A program made the translations under genes and the position numbers. A stretch of 64,000 nt of DNA, taken from Mycobacterium sp. GTDB taxonomy: Bacteria; Actinomycetota; Actinomycetes; Mycobacteriales; Mycobacteriaceae. Location of the stretch: contig NZ_PKEK01000036.1 in NCBI RefSeq assembly GCF_002863225.1, forward strand, positions 25,181-89,180, read 5' to 3'. Below the pieces are notes generated by a model, which worked only from the letters and a program-made list of their open reading frames with translations, was not told the DNA's origin and did no database searches. Positions 44,184 through 53,800 of this stretch are shown here, one piece after another. The stretch's first letter is position 1, and the number at the start of each line of letters is the position of its first letter.

Positions 44184-44876
44184 TTAGAGCCCCGACGCCC
44201 CGGCCAGCTTCCGGACCTCGACCGCCGACGCCGGGATCTTTCCGGCCAGCTTGACGACATCGTCGCGGTCGGCGGTGGACAGCAGGTAGAAGCCGGTGGC
44301 GATTTCGGCGCTCTCGGCGAACGGTCCGTCGGTGAGTAACACCTCGCCGTCACGGACGCGGACGGTGGTCGCCGTCGCGGGCTCGTGCAGGGCTGCGCCG
44401 CCGACGATCTGGTCGCCGGCCGCGGCGGCGAAGTCGAAGTGGCTCGCCGCTTCGGCCTGCCATTCCGGAGTGCCCGGGATGTTGACACCCTCGGGTGGCT
44501 CGAGCAGCAGCGCCAGCCACTGCCCGTCCGAGCGTGACCACTCCTCGTCGACGGTATGGAAGATCGGCCGGACCTCGATGGCGCCGTACCGCGCGGCCGG
44601 AATCCCGCGGGCCAGTTCCAGTGCGTCGTCGAGGTTTTCAGCCTCGAACACGTAGTAGCCCCCGGCGATTTCGGCGGCCTCCGCAAACGGGCCGTCGGTC
44701 GGGGCGTCGGGCCCACCGGTGATGCGCGCACCGGTGGCCGGCGGCAACAAGGCGTCACCAGCCCGGATCGCCGGGCCGGCCGTGGCGTGGAAGCTTTGGT
44801 AGAGCGCCATCTCCGCGGCGTGCTCGTCGGGCGTGAGGTTCCGCTCCGGGCGGAACAGCAAAGCGAGGTACTGCAT
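44184..44876 (-). CDS. Double YCII/DGPF-domain protein
   Basis: A 230-residue protein with two tandem YCII-type domains. Each has the DGPF motif: APTDGPFAEAAEIAGGYYVF near residue 65 and LLTDGPFAESAEIATGFYLL near 190. YCII folds are ferredoxin-like and may be enzymes or ligand sensors. Single-domain DGPF proteins are the usual ECF42 partners; this one is a fusion of two. It is the first gene of a pair with the sigma factor, seven bases apart. GGAGGT lies seven bases before the ATG at 44876, deciding the start over the GTG at 44885. Confidence 0.88.
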   Translation of the reverse strand: MQYLALLFRPERNLTPDEHAAEMALYQSFHATAGPAIRAGDALLPPATGARITGGPDAPTDGPFAEAAEIAGGYYVFEAENLDDALELARGIPAARYGAIEVRPIFHTVDEEWSRSDGQWLALLLEPPEGVNIPGTPEWQAEAASHFDFAAAAGDQIVGGAALHEPATATTVRVRDGEVLLTDGPFAESAEIATGFYLLSTADRDDVVKLAGKIPASAVEVRKLAGASGL

Positions 44877-44977
44877 CGTCGTCACCTCCGGTAGTGAGCA
44901 GAACCTGGTGTTCCACTCTCTACCTGTCCGACGAACGGCGCGACCCGAATCCGACAGCCACGCGCCGGCAGAAATAT

Positions 44978-45874
44978 CTAAGCGGCCGCACCCGGCTTCA
45001 GGTAGGTGACCAGGCTGACGTCGAGCATCTCCTCGGAGAAGTAGAACTCGCAGCCGCGCAGGTACTTCATGTAGCGCTCGTAGACCTGCTCGGACTGGAT
45101 CGTGATGGCCTTGTCCTTGTTGGCCTCGAGCGCGTCACCCCACTGGTGCAGGGTCCTGATGTAGCTCTCCCGCAGCGAAATCGGTTCGGGCACAACGAAG
45201 CCCGCCTTCTCGCCATGCTCGACCATCATCCCGGTGGACGGCAGACGGCCGCCGGGGAAGATCTCGGTGAGGATGAACTTGATGAATCGCGCCGTCTCGA
45301 AGGTGACCTTCTTGCCGCGCGCGTTCAGGTCGTACGGGTGGTAGGCGACGCTGCTCTGCACGGTCATCCGACCGTCCTCGGGCATGATGTTGAAGGTGTT
45401 CTTGAAGAAGTGGTCGTAGTTCTCGAAGCCGAAGTGCTCGAACGCCTCGATGGACACGATCCGGTCGACCGGCTGGTGGAAGTCCTCCCAACCCTGCAGC
45501 AGCACCGTGCGGGTGCGGTTGGTGTCCAGACCGTCCAGCACCTGCTGAGCGCGGGCGTGCTGGTTGTTGGACAGCGTCAGCCCGACCACGTTGACGTCGT
45601 ACTTCTCCACCGCGCGGCGCATGGTGGTTCCCCAGCCGCAGCCGATGTCCAGCAGCGTCATACCCGGTTTAAGGTCCAGCTGGTCGAGGTTCAGGTCGAC
45701 CTTGGCAATCTGCGCTTCCTCCAGCGTCTGGTCCTCGCTGGTGAAGTAGGCGCTGCTGTAGGTCCGCGTCGGGTCCTGGAACAGTCCGAAGAAGTCGTCA
45801 GAGAGGTCGTAGTGCGCCTGGATGTCCTCCGGCCGCGTCCGTGTCTGTATCGAGCTGTCTTGGTTCTCAGGCAT
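44978..45874 (-). CDS. mmaA4: Hydroxymycolate synthase MmaA4-like methyltransferase
   Basis: A 298-residue member of the cyclopropane mycolic acid synthase family. SAM binding is [20 protein letters not shown]; the bicarbonate/catalytic region is [17 protein letters not shown] with [20 protein letters not shown]; the C-terminus [18 protein letters not shown] is the MmaA4 ending. MmaA4 adds a methyl and hydroxyl to the meromycolate, the first step to keto- and methoxymycolates. A second synthase gene lies 121 bp upstream on the same strand. The exact product class needs chemistry. Confidence 0.9.
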   Translation of the reverse strand: MPENQDSSIQTRTRPEDIQAHYDLSDDFFGLFQDPTRTYSSAYFTSEDQTLEEAQIAKVDLNLDQLDLKPGMTLLDIGCGWGTTMRRAVEKYDVNVVGLTLSNNQHARAQQVLDGLDTNRTRTVLLQGWEDFHQPVDRIVSIEAFEHFGFENYDHFFKNTFNIMPEDGRMTVQSSVAYHPYDLNARGKKVTFETARFIKFILTEIFPGGRLPSTGMMVEHGEKAGFVVPEPISLRESYIRTLHQWGDALEANKDKAITIQSEQVYERYMKYLRGCEFYFSEEMLDVSLVTYLKPGAAA

Positions 45875-45995
45875 CAGCGATCGTTAACCCTTTCCTACTG
45901 CCTGGTCTTTTACCGCAACCCGGCTGCGTGAGCACAATACCCGGCTCTTTCAGACGCCGGAGTAACAACGCGGCTGTTCTGCGCGCCGATCCAGA

Positions 45996-46859
45996 TCATT
46001 TCTCCAGAGTGAACTGGTTGACGTCTACATACCCAACCCGGAATCCCTTGGCACACCCGGTCAAATAGTGCATGTACCGGTCGTACATCTCCTGCGATTG
46101 GATCTCGATGGCTTCGTCCTTGTGCGCCTCCAGCGCCTCCGACCAGCAGTCCAGTGTGCGGGCGTAGTGCGGCTGCAGCGACTGCCGGCGGGTCAGCGTG
46201 AAGCCGTGCTGCGAGGAGCGCTCTTCGACCATTTCGATGGACGGCAACCGGCCGCCGGGGAAGATCTCGTCGACGATGAATTTCATGAACCTGGCCAGCT
46301 CGAACGTCAACGGCATGCCGCGCTCGGTCATCTGCGACGGCACCAGCGCGGTGATCGTGTGCAGCAACATCACGCCGTCGTCGGGCAGGGCGTTGTTGGC
46401 CATCGTGAAGAAGTCGTCGTAACGGTCGTGGCCGAAGTGCTCGAACGCGCCGATCGACACGATGCGGTCGACGGGCTCGTTGAACTCCTCCCAGCCGGCC
46501 AGGCGGACTTCCTTCGTGCGGGGGCTGTCGATGGCGTCCAGCGTCTTCTGGGCATAACCGGCCTGGTTCTTCGACAGCGTCAGGCCGATGACGTTCACGT
46601 CATATTTCTCGACGGCGCGGCGCATCGTGCTGCCCCAGCCGCAGCCGACGTCGAGCAGCGTCATCCCGGGTTTCAGGCCGAGCTTGCCCAGGGCCAGGTC
46701 GACCTTGGCCTGCTGGGCCTGCTCCAGCGTGTAGTCGTCCTTCTCGAAGTAGGCGCAGCTGTAGGTCTGGCTCGGATCTAGAAAGAGTGCGAAGAACTCG
46801 TCAGACAGGTCGTAGTGAGCCTGGACGTCTTCGAAATGCGGCCTCAGCTTTTCGGCCAT
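45996..46859 (-). CDS. Cyclopropane mycolic acid synthase (MmaA2/CmaA-like)
   Basis: A 287-residue paralogue of the preceding synthase. [60 protein letters not shown] and the ending [12 protein letters not shown] match MmaA2 and CmaA1 rather than MmaA4 or MmaA3. It would use SAM to cyclopropanate double bonds in the meromycolate chain. Whether it is MmaA1, MmaA2 or CmaA1 in function cannot be told from sequence. M. tuberculosis has four mmaA genes here, this window two. Confidence 0.88.
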   Translation of the reverse strand: MAEKLRPHFEDVQAHYDLSDEFFALFLDPSQTYSCAYFEKDDYTLEQAQQAKVDLALGKLGLKPGMTLLDVGCGWGSTMRRAVEKYDVNVIGLTLSKNQAGYAQKTLDAIDSPRTKEVRLAGWEEFNEPVDRIVSIGAFEHFGHDRYDDFFTMANNALPDDGVMLLHTITALVPSQMTERGMPLTFELARFMKFIVDEIFPGGRLPSIEMVEERSSQHGFTLTRRQSLQPHYARTLDCWSEALEAHKDEAIEIQSQEMYDRYMHYLTGCAKGFRVGYVDVNQFTLEK

Positions 46860-46986
46860 CGCGCTGCGCGCCTTTCTGGATATTTCTTGGTGTTCACCCG
46901 CGGTAGGTGAGACTGCCCGCCCCCCGGCGATCCGTCCGACAGCCTAGTCGATCGGCCTGGTCAGACCGAATCGGTGAAACCGCCGG

Positions 46987-47889
46987 TCAGGCCAGGGCAA
47001 ACGTGGTGGTCAGCTCGCCGGTGATGTCGTCCCACAGTTCTTCGGGCAGGTCGTGACCCATGCCGTCGAACAGCACCAGGCGAGCACCTTTGATGGCGCG
47101 GGCCACCACCCGGCCGCCGTAGGGTCGTTGCAGCTTGTCCGCCTTGCCGTGCAGGACGACGGTCGGTGCGGTGATCTGCCGGTCGTAGTGGGCCAGGCTG
47201 CCGCTGGCGATGATCGCGCTGAAATGCCGGGCTGTGCCCCACGGGTAGTAGCAGCGTTCGTAGGCCCGGATCGCGTCGTCGCGCAGCCGCTGCTCGGGAG
47301 CGGGATAGCGCGGGCTGCCGATGATCCGCCAGACCTTCACCGAATAGTCGGCGATCACGTCGATCGGCGACTTCGGCGACGGGCCCCGCAGCACCGCGAA
47401 CAGTGCCTGTGGGTGCGGCGGCGGCAGGAACGGCTGGTTGTTGCTGGAGAAGATCACCGCCAGCGAGCGGGTGCGCTCCTTGAACCGGGCCGCGAAGATC
47501 TGGGCGATCATGCCGCCCATCGATGCGCCGACGATGTGGGCCTTGTCGATCTCGAGGTGGTCGAGCAGCGCGGCGGCGTCATCGGCCATGTCTTCGAGCC
47601 GGTAGTCGGCGCTGCCGGGCACACCCACGAAGAACTTGACCATGCTCGGGATCATCGCGCCGCCGTTGCTGCGTCGCTCGGTCTTGCTGGACAGTCCGAC
47701 GTCGCGGTTGTCGTAGCGGATCACCCGCAGACCCTGGGCGACCAGCTTCTCGCAGAACCCGTCGCGCCACAGCAACAGCTGCGAGCCGAGGCCCATGATC
47801 AGCAGGACGGCCGGATCGGTCGGCTCGCCCATGTCCTCGTAATAGATGTCCAAATCGCCCGAACGTGCTGTGCCGGTGCGGATTTGCAT
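46987..47889 (-). CDS. lipG: Alpha/beta hydrolase (LipG-like)
   Basis: A 300-residue alpha/beta hydrolase. GDLDIYYEDMGEPTDPAVLL and IMGLGSQLLLW start the core; the nucleophile elbow is HIVGASMGGMIAQ (Ser), the acid is in VVLHGKADKLQRP and the histidine in FDGMGHDLPEELW. Its position between mmaA genes and the ABC1 kinase gene equals M. tuberculosis Rv0646c (lipG), reported as a lipase/esterase. It lies three bases after the kinase gene. A close but frameshifted paralogue lies on the other side of the kinase. Confidence 0.9.
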   Translation of the reverse strand: MQIRTGTARSGDLDIYYEDMGEPTDPAVLLIMGLGSQLLLWRDGFCEKLVAQGLRVIRYDNRDVGLSSKTERRSNGGAMIPSMVKFFVGVPGSADYRLEDMADDAAALLDHLEIDKAHIVGASMGGMIAQIFAARFKERTRSLAVIFSSNNQPFLPPPHPQALFAVLRGPSPKSPIDVIADYSVKVWRIIGSPRYPAPEQRLRDDAIRAYERCYYPWGTARHFSAIIASGSLAHYDRQITAPTVVLHGKADKLQRPYGGRVVARAIKGARLVLFDGMGHDLPEELWDDITGELTTTFALA

Positions 47890-47892
47890 ATG

Positions 47893-49242
47893 TCAGACCT
47901 CTAGCTCTGATTCGTTGTGTTCGCGGGCGACCTCGACCATGAAGTTCGCGAAGTATCCGGTGAGCTGCGGGTCGGACATCATCTGCCACTTCGGGGCCAA
48001 CAGCTTCATGTAACGCTCGACGTAGAGAAACTGCTTGCCGATCAAGACCAGCTCGCGCGGCAGCTTGACGTCGTAGGCGTCGGCCAGCGTCGACAGCTGC
48101 TTGCCGATGTCGGCGTAGGACAGCTCGCCGAGTGTCGACATGGTCAGCGGGGTGGCGAACTTCTCCAGGTCCTTGGCGGCCTCGGCCTCGGGTCGCATGG
48201 TTCCGACCGCGCCCATCAGCACGACGATCTTGCCGGCCGCGGCGTGGTCCTTCTTGACCAGCAGCGCGTGTACGAGTTCGCGCAGCAGCCAGCGGGTCCG
48301 CGGGTCGATGCGGCCCATGATGCCGAAGTCGAAGAACACGATCCGGCCCTTGTCGTCGACATAGAGGTTGCCGGCGTGCAGATCGCCATGGAACAAGCCG
48401 TGCCGCAGACCACCCTCGAAGAGGCTGAACAGCAATGCCTTGACCAGTTCGGTGCCGTCGAAGCCGGCCTTGCGGATCGCGGCGACGTCGTCGATGCGGG
48501 TGCCCTGCACCCGTTCCATCGTCAGCACCTTCTCTGAGGTCAGGTCCCAGTACACCTGCGGCACCCGGATGTTCTTGCCCAGCGGCGACGCGTGCAGGTG
48601 CGAAACCCAGGCCTCCATCGACTGCGCCTCGAGGCGGAAGCTCAGCTCCTCGGCCAGGTTGTCGGAGAAATCGGCGACGACGTCCTGCGCGGACAGCCGG
48701 CGGCCCAGTTTGGCCAGCTCGACGGCCTGTGCGAAGCGCTTGAGGATCTGCAGGTCGGCGGCAACCCGGCGGCGGATCCCCGGCCGCTGGATCTTGACGA
48801 CGACCTCTTCGCCGCTGTGCAGGGTGGCGAAGTGCACCTGGGCGATCGACGCCGAAGCGAACGGCTCCTCGTCGAAGTGCGCGAACAGGTCGGCCGGATC
48901 GCCGCCGAGTTCCTCTTTGACGAGTTTGTGTACCTGGTTTTTGTCGGCCGGTGGGACGCGGTCGAGCAGACCGCGGAACTCGCGGGACAGCTGCTCGCCG
49001 AACGCACCAGGGCTCGACGCGATGATCTGGCCGAACTTGACGTAGGTCGGCCCCAGGTCGGCGAAGGTCTGCGGGAGCTGCTTGATGACCTTCTGCTGCA
49101 CCGGACCCTTGCGGGGCAGCTTGGTCAGGATGCGGCCTACGGTGCGGGTGAGCTGCCAACCGGTCACGCCGATGCGAGCCGCCTCGACCGGCAGCGGCAC
49201 CCGGTCAAGCCTGGCAACCCCGCGGTGGTTGTTGGAACTCAT
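47893..49242 (-). CDS. ABC1/AarF/UbiB-family atypical kinase
   Basis: A 449-residue ABC1 protein-kinase-like enzyme. The family features are KFGQIIASSPGAFGEQLSRE (QSR-like N-terminal segment), FASASIAQVHFATLHSGEEV (Ala-rich loop in place of the P-loop), KVLTMERVQGTRIDD, HGLFHGDLHAGNLYVDDKGR (catalytic and metal residues) and FFDFGIMG (DFG). UbiB-like proteins act in isoprenoid-lipid metabolism, often at membranes, with ATPase activity. Equivalent to M. tuberculosis Rv0647c. Confidence 0.92.
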   Translation of the reverse strand: MSSNNHRGVARLDRVPLPVEAARIGVTGWQLTRTVGRILTKLPRKGPVQQKVIKQLPQTFADLGPTYVKFGQIIASSPGAFGEQLSREFRGLLDRVPPADKNQVHKLVKEELGGDPADLFAHFDEEPFASASIAQVHFATLHSGEEVVVKIQRPGIRRRVAADLQILKRFAQAVELAKLGRRLSAQDVVADFSDNLAEELSFRLEAQSMEAWVSHLHASPLGKNIRVPQVYWDLTSEKVLTMERVQGTRIDDVAAIRKAGFDGTELVKALLFSLFEGGLRHGLFHGDLHAGNLYVDDKGRIVFFDFGIMGRIDPRTRWLLRELVHALLVKKDHAAAGKIVVLMGAVGTMRPEAEAAKDLEKFATPLTMSTLGELSYADIGKQLSTLADAYDVKLPRELVLIGKQFLYVERYMKLLAPKWQMMSDPQLTGYFANFMVEVAREHNESELEV

Positions 49243-49294
49243 GTATGCAGTGTCTCAAATGGGCCGGATCAAGTCCCAATTCGTGTGAGCCCGC

Positions 49295-50207
49295 TCACGC
49301 TCGTACGGCTCTGGCAAAGTTCTCGGTCAACGTTTCGACGATCGGCCGCCACACCGGTTCGGGGAGGTCGTGGCCCATACCGTCGATCACCACGTACCGG
49401 GCACCGGGGATGGCCGCGGCGACGGCCCGGCCGTTGCGCGGACGCAGCATCGGGTCGTGCGAGCCGTGCAGCACCACCGTCGGCGCGGCGATCGACCTGC
49501 TGAAGCGCAACAGGCTGCCGTTGCCCAACACGGCGTCGAACTGGCGCAGCACGCCGGGCGGATAAGTGGACCGCTCAGCGAGCTCTGCGACGCGGCGGCG
49601 CAGGTCGGCCTCGGGCGGCAGGAAGTTGGGGCCGTTGAACACCGCGACATTGCGGACCTCGAACGCGAGCTTCTCGTCGTCGGTCGCGCCGTCGCCGGGC
49701 GCGTTGAACGCCAGCCGAATCACCCGCCACGCCGGCAGCCGGGAGAACGGTTTGCCGGTGGTGGACATGACGATGGCCAGCGATGCGACCCGGGCCGGCT
49801 CGGTGGCGGCCAGGATTTGCGCGATCATGCCGCCCATCGAGGCGCCGACCACATGTGCCCTGGGGATGTCGAGGTGGTCGAGCAGCGCGACCACGTCGGC
49901 CGCCATGTCCTCGAGCGTGTACGGCACCTGGCTGCGCCGGCCGACCAGGTAACGCCCGACCCGCCGGTACACCGAGCCCCTGGGCCCGCATCCCGTGCAT
50001 CTTGGCCGACAGCCCGGTGTCGCGATGGTCGAAGCGGATCACCCGATAGCCCTGTTCCACCAGCCGGGCACAGAAGCCGTCCGGCCACATCGGCAACTGG
50101 GCGCCCAGGCCCATGATCAGCAGGACGGCGGGGTCCTCGCTGTTGCCGAGGTCTTCGTAATACAGCTCGACGGCGCCGCTGCCGGCGCGTCCGCTACGCG
50201 TCTGCAC
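49295..50207 (-). pseudogene. LipG-like alpha/beta hydrolase, disrupted by a single-base frameshift
   Basis: Two overlapping frames encode one alpha/beta hydrolase paralogous to the LipG-like gene. Frame A from the start at 50207 gives VELYYEDLGNSEDPAVLL through DTGLSAKMHGMRAQG; frame B then gives YRRVGRYLVGRRSQVPYTL, the nucleophile HVVGASMGGMIAQIL, VVLHGSHDPMLRP and DGMGHDLPEPVW to the stop at 49295. The switch sits at a C4 run, 49977-49980; removing one C restores a continuous ~304-residue protein. The break lies before the catalytic Ser, so without correction the protein is inactive. A sequencing error in the homopolymer is an equally good explanation. Confidence 0.8.
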
Positions 50208-50814
50208 CAGGCTGCCCGGCTTGCTCAGGTTTCCAAGGCTGAACGAATCCGTCGATCGACCAGCCCTCCAGTGCGGCCAGCAGCTCGTACATGGTGGCGC
50301 CGTCGATGCTTTCGCGGATGATGTCCGCGTGGCCGGAGTGCCGGGTCAGCTCGTTGATCACGTGCAGGATCACCCACCGCACCGACCAGTCCTTGATGCC
50401 TTTGGGGAACCACGGGATATCCTGCGGCACAGGTACTTTCGCGTCCAGGTCGGCCGTCTCGACCAGTCTCAGCGCTGTAGCGTTCTCCTTGGTGAACTCG
50501 TGGATCAGCTGTTCCAGCGTCTCGTCGTCGCGCATGACGTGCTGATCGGCGAAATCCTTGGCGATCTCGTCGAACGATCGGGGATCTTTCGGCGGCGCGT
50601 CCGGCGCCGCGGCCACCCGCGACATCCAGGTGCGCTGCATGCAGGTCACGTGCTTGATCAGCCCGCCGACGGACAGTTCGCTGGCCGTCGGACGGGTCCG
50701 GGCCTGCTCGTCGGTCAGGCCGTAGGCCACCGCGAAGAACGCGCCCTGATGGTAGGAGAGGTACTCGCGCAGTGCGCCACGTTCGTCGGCGACGGGCGAG
50801 GCGAGAGCAGGCAT
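50194..50814 (-). CDS. DinB-family (DUF664-like) protein
   Basis: A 206-residue four-helix DinB protein. YLSYHQGAFFAVAYGLTDEQ, TASELSVGGLIKHVTCMQRT (metal His) and WVILHVINELTRHSGHADII (two more His) give the three-histidine metal site of the family, which includes mycothiol- and bacillithiol-dependent transferases. The thiol cofactor in mycobacteria is mycothiol, so a detoxification role is plausible but unproven. AAAGGA precedes the ATG at 50814. Its end overlaps the start of the frameshifted hydrolase gene by 14 bases. Confidence 0.86.
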   Translation of the reverse strand: MPALASPVADERGALREYLSYHQGAFFAVAYGLTDEQARTRPTASELSVGGLIKHVTCMQRTWMSRVAAAPDAPPKDPRSFDEIAKDFADQHVMRDDETLEQLIHEFTKENATALRLVETADLDAKVPVPQDIPWFPKGIKDWSVRWVILHVINELTRHSGHADIIRESIDGATMYELLAALEGWSIDGFVQPWKPEQAGQPGADA

Positions 50815-50884
50815 CGGCGGTCCTTTCGGCAACGTGTCTCAAGCCTTTCACCCCGGTGCCTCCACGAAGTCGTAGGGTGCGGGA

Positions 50885-53800
50885 ATGCAGGTGATTTCGG
50901 CGGAGTCGACGGAGCTTTTCGTGGGCCCGGCGGACACGCCGGTGCAGCTGGCTCGGGTGACGCTGGACGGGGTCACCGCGCCGGTGCGGGTTCGCGTCGA
51001 CGGCGACGGGCTGCACGGCTCAGCTGAGGCGCGGCCGGCCGACGGCCAATGCACGGTCGAGGTGCCGGTCACGGTCGAGCATCCGGTGATCGGGCAGCGG
51101 CGCCCGGCTTCGGTACACGCCGGTTCGAGCTCGGTGTCGTTCGACTTCGTCGTCGCCGAGCCCGGCTGGACCATGTTCATGGTCAGTCACTTCCACTACG
51201 ACCCGGTGTGGTGGAACACCCAGGGTGCCTACACCAGCCTGTGGACCGAGGACCCGCCCGGGCGGTGCCGGCAGACCAACGCTTTCGAGTTGATCGCGAT
51301 GCACCTCGAAAGAGCGCGCCAGGAACCGGAATACAAGTTCGTCCTCGCCGAGGTCGACTACCTCAAGCCGTTCTGGGACACCCATCCGCAGCGCCGCGCC
51401 GAACTGCGCCGGCTGATTGCCGACGGTCGCGTCGAGATCATGGGCGGCACCTACAACGAGCCGAGCACCAACCTGGTCCACCCGGAAACGACGATCCGAA
51501 CCCTGGTGCACGGCTTCGGTTTTCAACGTGACGTGCTGGGCGCCAACCCGGCCACCGCGTGGCAGCTCGACGTATTCGGGCACGACCCGCAATTTCCCGG
51601 CATGGCCGCCGATGCGGGTCTGACGTCCAGCGCATGGGCGCGGGGCCCGCACCACCAGTGGGGCCCGACGCACAACGAAGACGGCGTCGAGGGCATGCAG
51701 TTCTCCAGTGAATTCGAGTGGGTCTCCCCGTCCGGCCGCGGATTGCTCACTCATTACATGCCCGCCCACTATGCCGCCGGCTGGTGGATGGACGAGTCGA
51801 CGTCGCTCGCCGACGCAGAGGACGCCACCTACCGCCTGTTCGACGATCTGAAGAAGGTGGCGCTGACCCGAAACGTGTTGTTGCCGGTGGGCACCGACTA
51901 CACGCCACCGAATCGCTGGGTCACCGAGATCCACCGGGACTGGGCGCAGCGCTACACCTGGCCGCGGTTCGTATGCGCGCTGCCGAACGAATTCTTCGCC
52001 GCGGTGCGGGCCGAATTGACTGCCCGGGGCCGGGAAGCGTCGCCGCAGACCCGGGACATGAACCCGATCTACACCGGTTGTCATGTGTCCTACATCGACA
52101 CCAAGCAGGCCAACCGCGCCGCCGAGCACGCGGTCTTGGCGGCCGAGAAGTTCGCGGTGTTCGCCGCGCTGCTCTCGGGCAGCGAGTATCCGCAGGCGGC
52201 GCTGGCCAAGGCCTGGCTGCAGCTGGTCTACGGCGCCCATCACGACGCGATCACCGGTTCGGAGTCCGACCAGGTGTACCTGGACCTGGTGACGGGCTGG
52301 CGGGAGGCGTGGGAGCTGGGCCGCGTCGCGCGGGACAACTCGCTGGCGGTGTTGTCCGGGGCGGTGGATGCAGGCGAATCGCTGATCGTGTGGAACCCGC
52401 TGGTGCGCAACCGAACTGATATCGCCACCGTGCATCTCGACGAGCCGGTCGGTTCCGGGGTGTCGCTGGTCGACGCCGACGGGATCGAGCTTCCCGTGGT
52501 GATCGAGGACGCCGGCCACACGCTGACCTGGCTGGCGCGTGACGTGCCGTCGCTGGGCTGGCGGGCCTATCGAGTTTCCGAAGGCGGCGCCGATGCGCGA
52601 TGGAAGCCGTTGTACGGCAACGAGATAGCAAACGACCACTACCGGCTGGTGGTCGATCCGGCGCGCGGTGGCGGGGTGTCGTCGTTGACGCGAGGGGGCC
52701 ACGAGTTGATCGCGGCCGGTCGGGTGGGCAACGAGCTGGCGGTCTATCAGGAGTACGCGGCACACCCACGCGAAGGTGAAGGGCCATGGCACCTGGTGCC
52801 CAACGGCGCCGTCGTCAGCTCGTCGGAGTCGGTGGCCGAGGTCAGCGCCGAGCAGAGCGCGGTGGGCCAGCGGATCACCGTCCGCGGCCGGGTCGGCACC
52901 CTGCTCCGCTACACCCAGACGTTGACCCTGTGGCGCGGCGTGGACCGGGTCGACTGCCAGACCACCATCGACGACTTCCGTGACGCCGACCAACTGCTAC
53001 GCCTGCGCTGGCCCTGCCCGATACCGGGCGCGATGCCGGTCAGCGAAGTCGGAGATGCCGTCGTCGGACGGGGGTTTGCGTTGCTGCACAACGGGTCTGA
53101 GCCAATCGATTCGGCGCGGCATCCGTGGACGCTGGACAACGCGGCGTTCGGCTGGTTTGGCCTGTCGTCGGCCGCGCGGGTGCGCGACCGTACCGGGGTG
53201 CGGGCGTTGTCGGTGGCCGAGGTGGTGGTGCCGGCGGAGGCGGAGTCCGGGCCGCTGGCCCGGAAGCTGACGGTGGCCCTGGCGCGTGCGGGAGTCACCG
53301 CCACGTGCAGCGGTGCCGACCGGCCGCGGTACGGCTACCTGGGCGTCGACTCCAACCTGCCCGACGTCCGAGTCGCGGTTGGTGGCCCGGGCCAGAACGC
53401 ATTCACCAAGACGATGCTGGCGACCGCCGACCCGGCCTACGCCGCCGAGATCGACCGGCAGCTGACCCACTCCGGCCGGGCCCTGGTGTGGGTGCCGGCG
53501 ACGGCGTCACTCGTCGACGGCTGGATTCCCGGGGCGGACCTGCGTGACCCGCTCGCGCTGCCGGTGCTGGTCATCGCCACCCGGGATGACGCCGACCTCG
53601 CGGCGCAGGTGGCCGCTGTCGCCGCCGACCTCGACGACGCCGAGATCTCGATCGACCAACAGGCGCCGACTGGACTGCAGCACGACGAATCTCGGACGGT
53701 CGCATTGTTCAACCGGGGTGTGCCGAGCTTCGCCGTCGACATCGACGGCACGCTGCACTCCGCGTTGATGCGGTCATGCACCGGCTGGCCGTCGCGAGCC

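Noticed and set aside
44177..44758. N-terminal extension of the sigma factor
   Set aside because: This upstream stretch runs through the DGPF gene in the wrong frame and has no sigma-factor features; ATG at 44176 fits the family.
47579..49159. 526-codon open frame within the ABC1 kinase gene on the same strand
   Set aside because: Arg/Gly-rich translation in an alternate frame; the kinase motifs are all in the other frame.
49970..49990. Programmed ribosomal frameshift in the LipG paralogue
   Set aside because: No slippery heptamer with downstream structure was seen and the intact paralogue needs no shift; mutation or sequencing error is simpler.
51020..52993. 657-codon open frame antisense to the mannosidase gene
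   Set aside because: Frame openness comes from high G+C and codon bias of the real gene; the translation lacks any domain.
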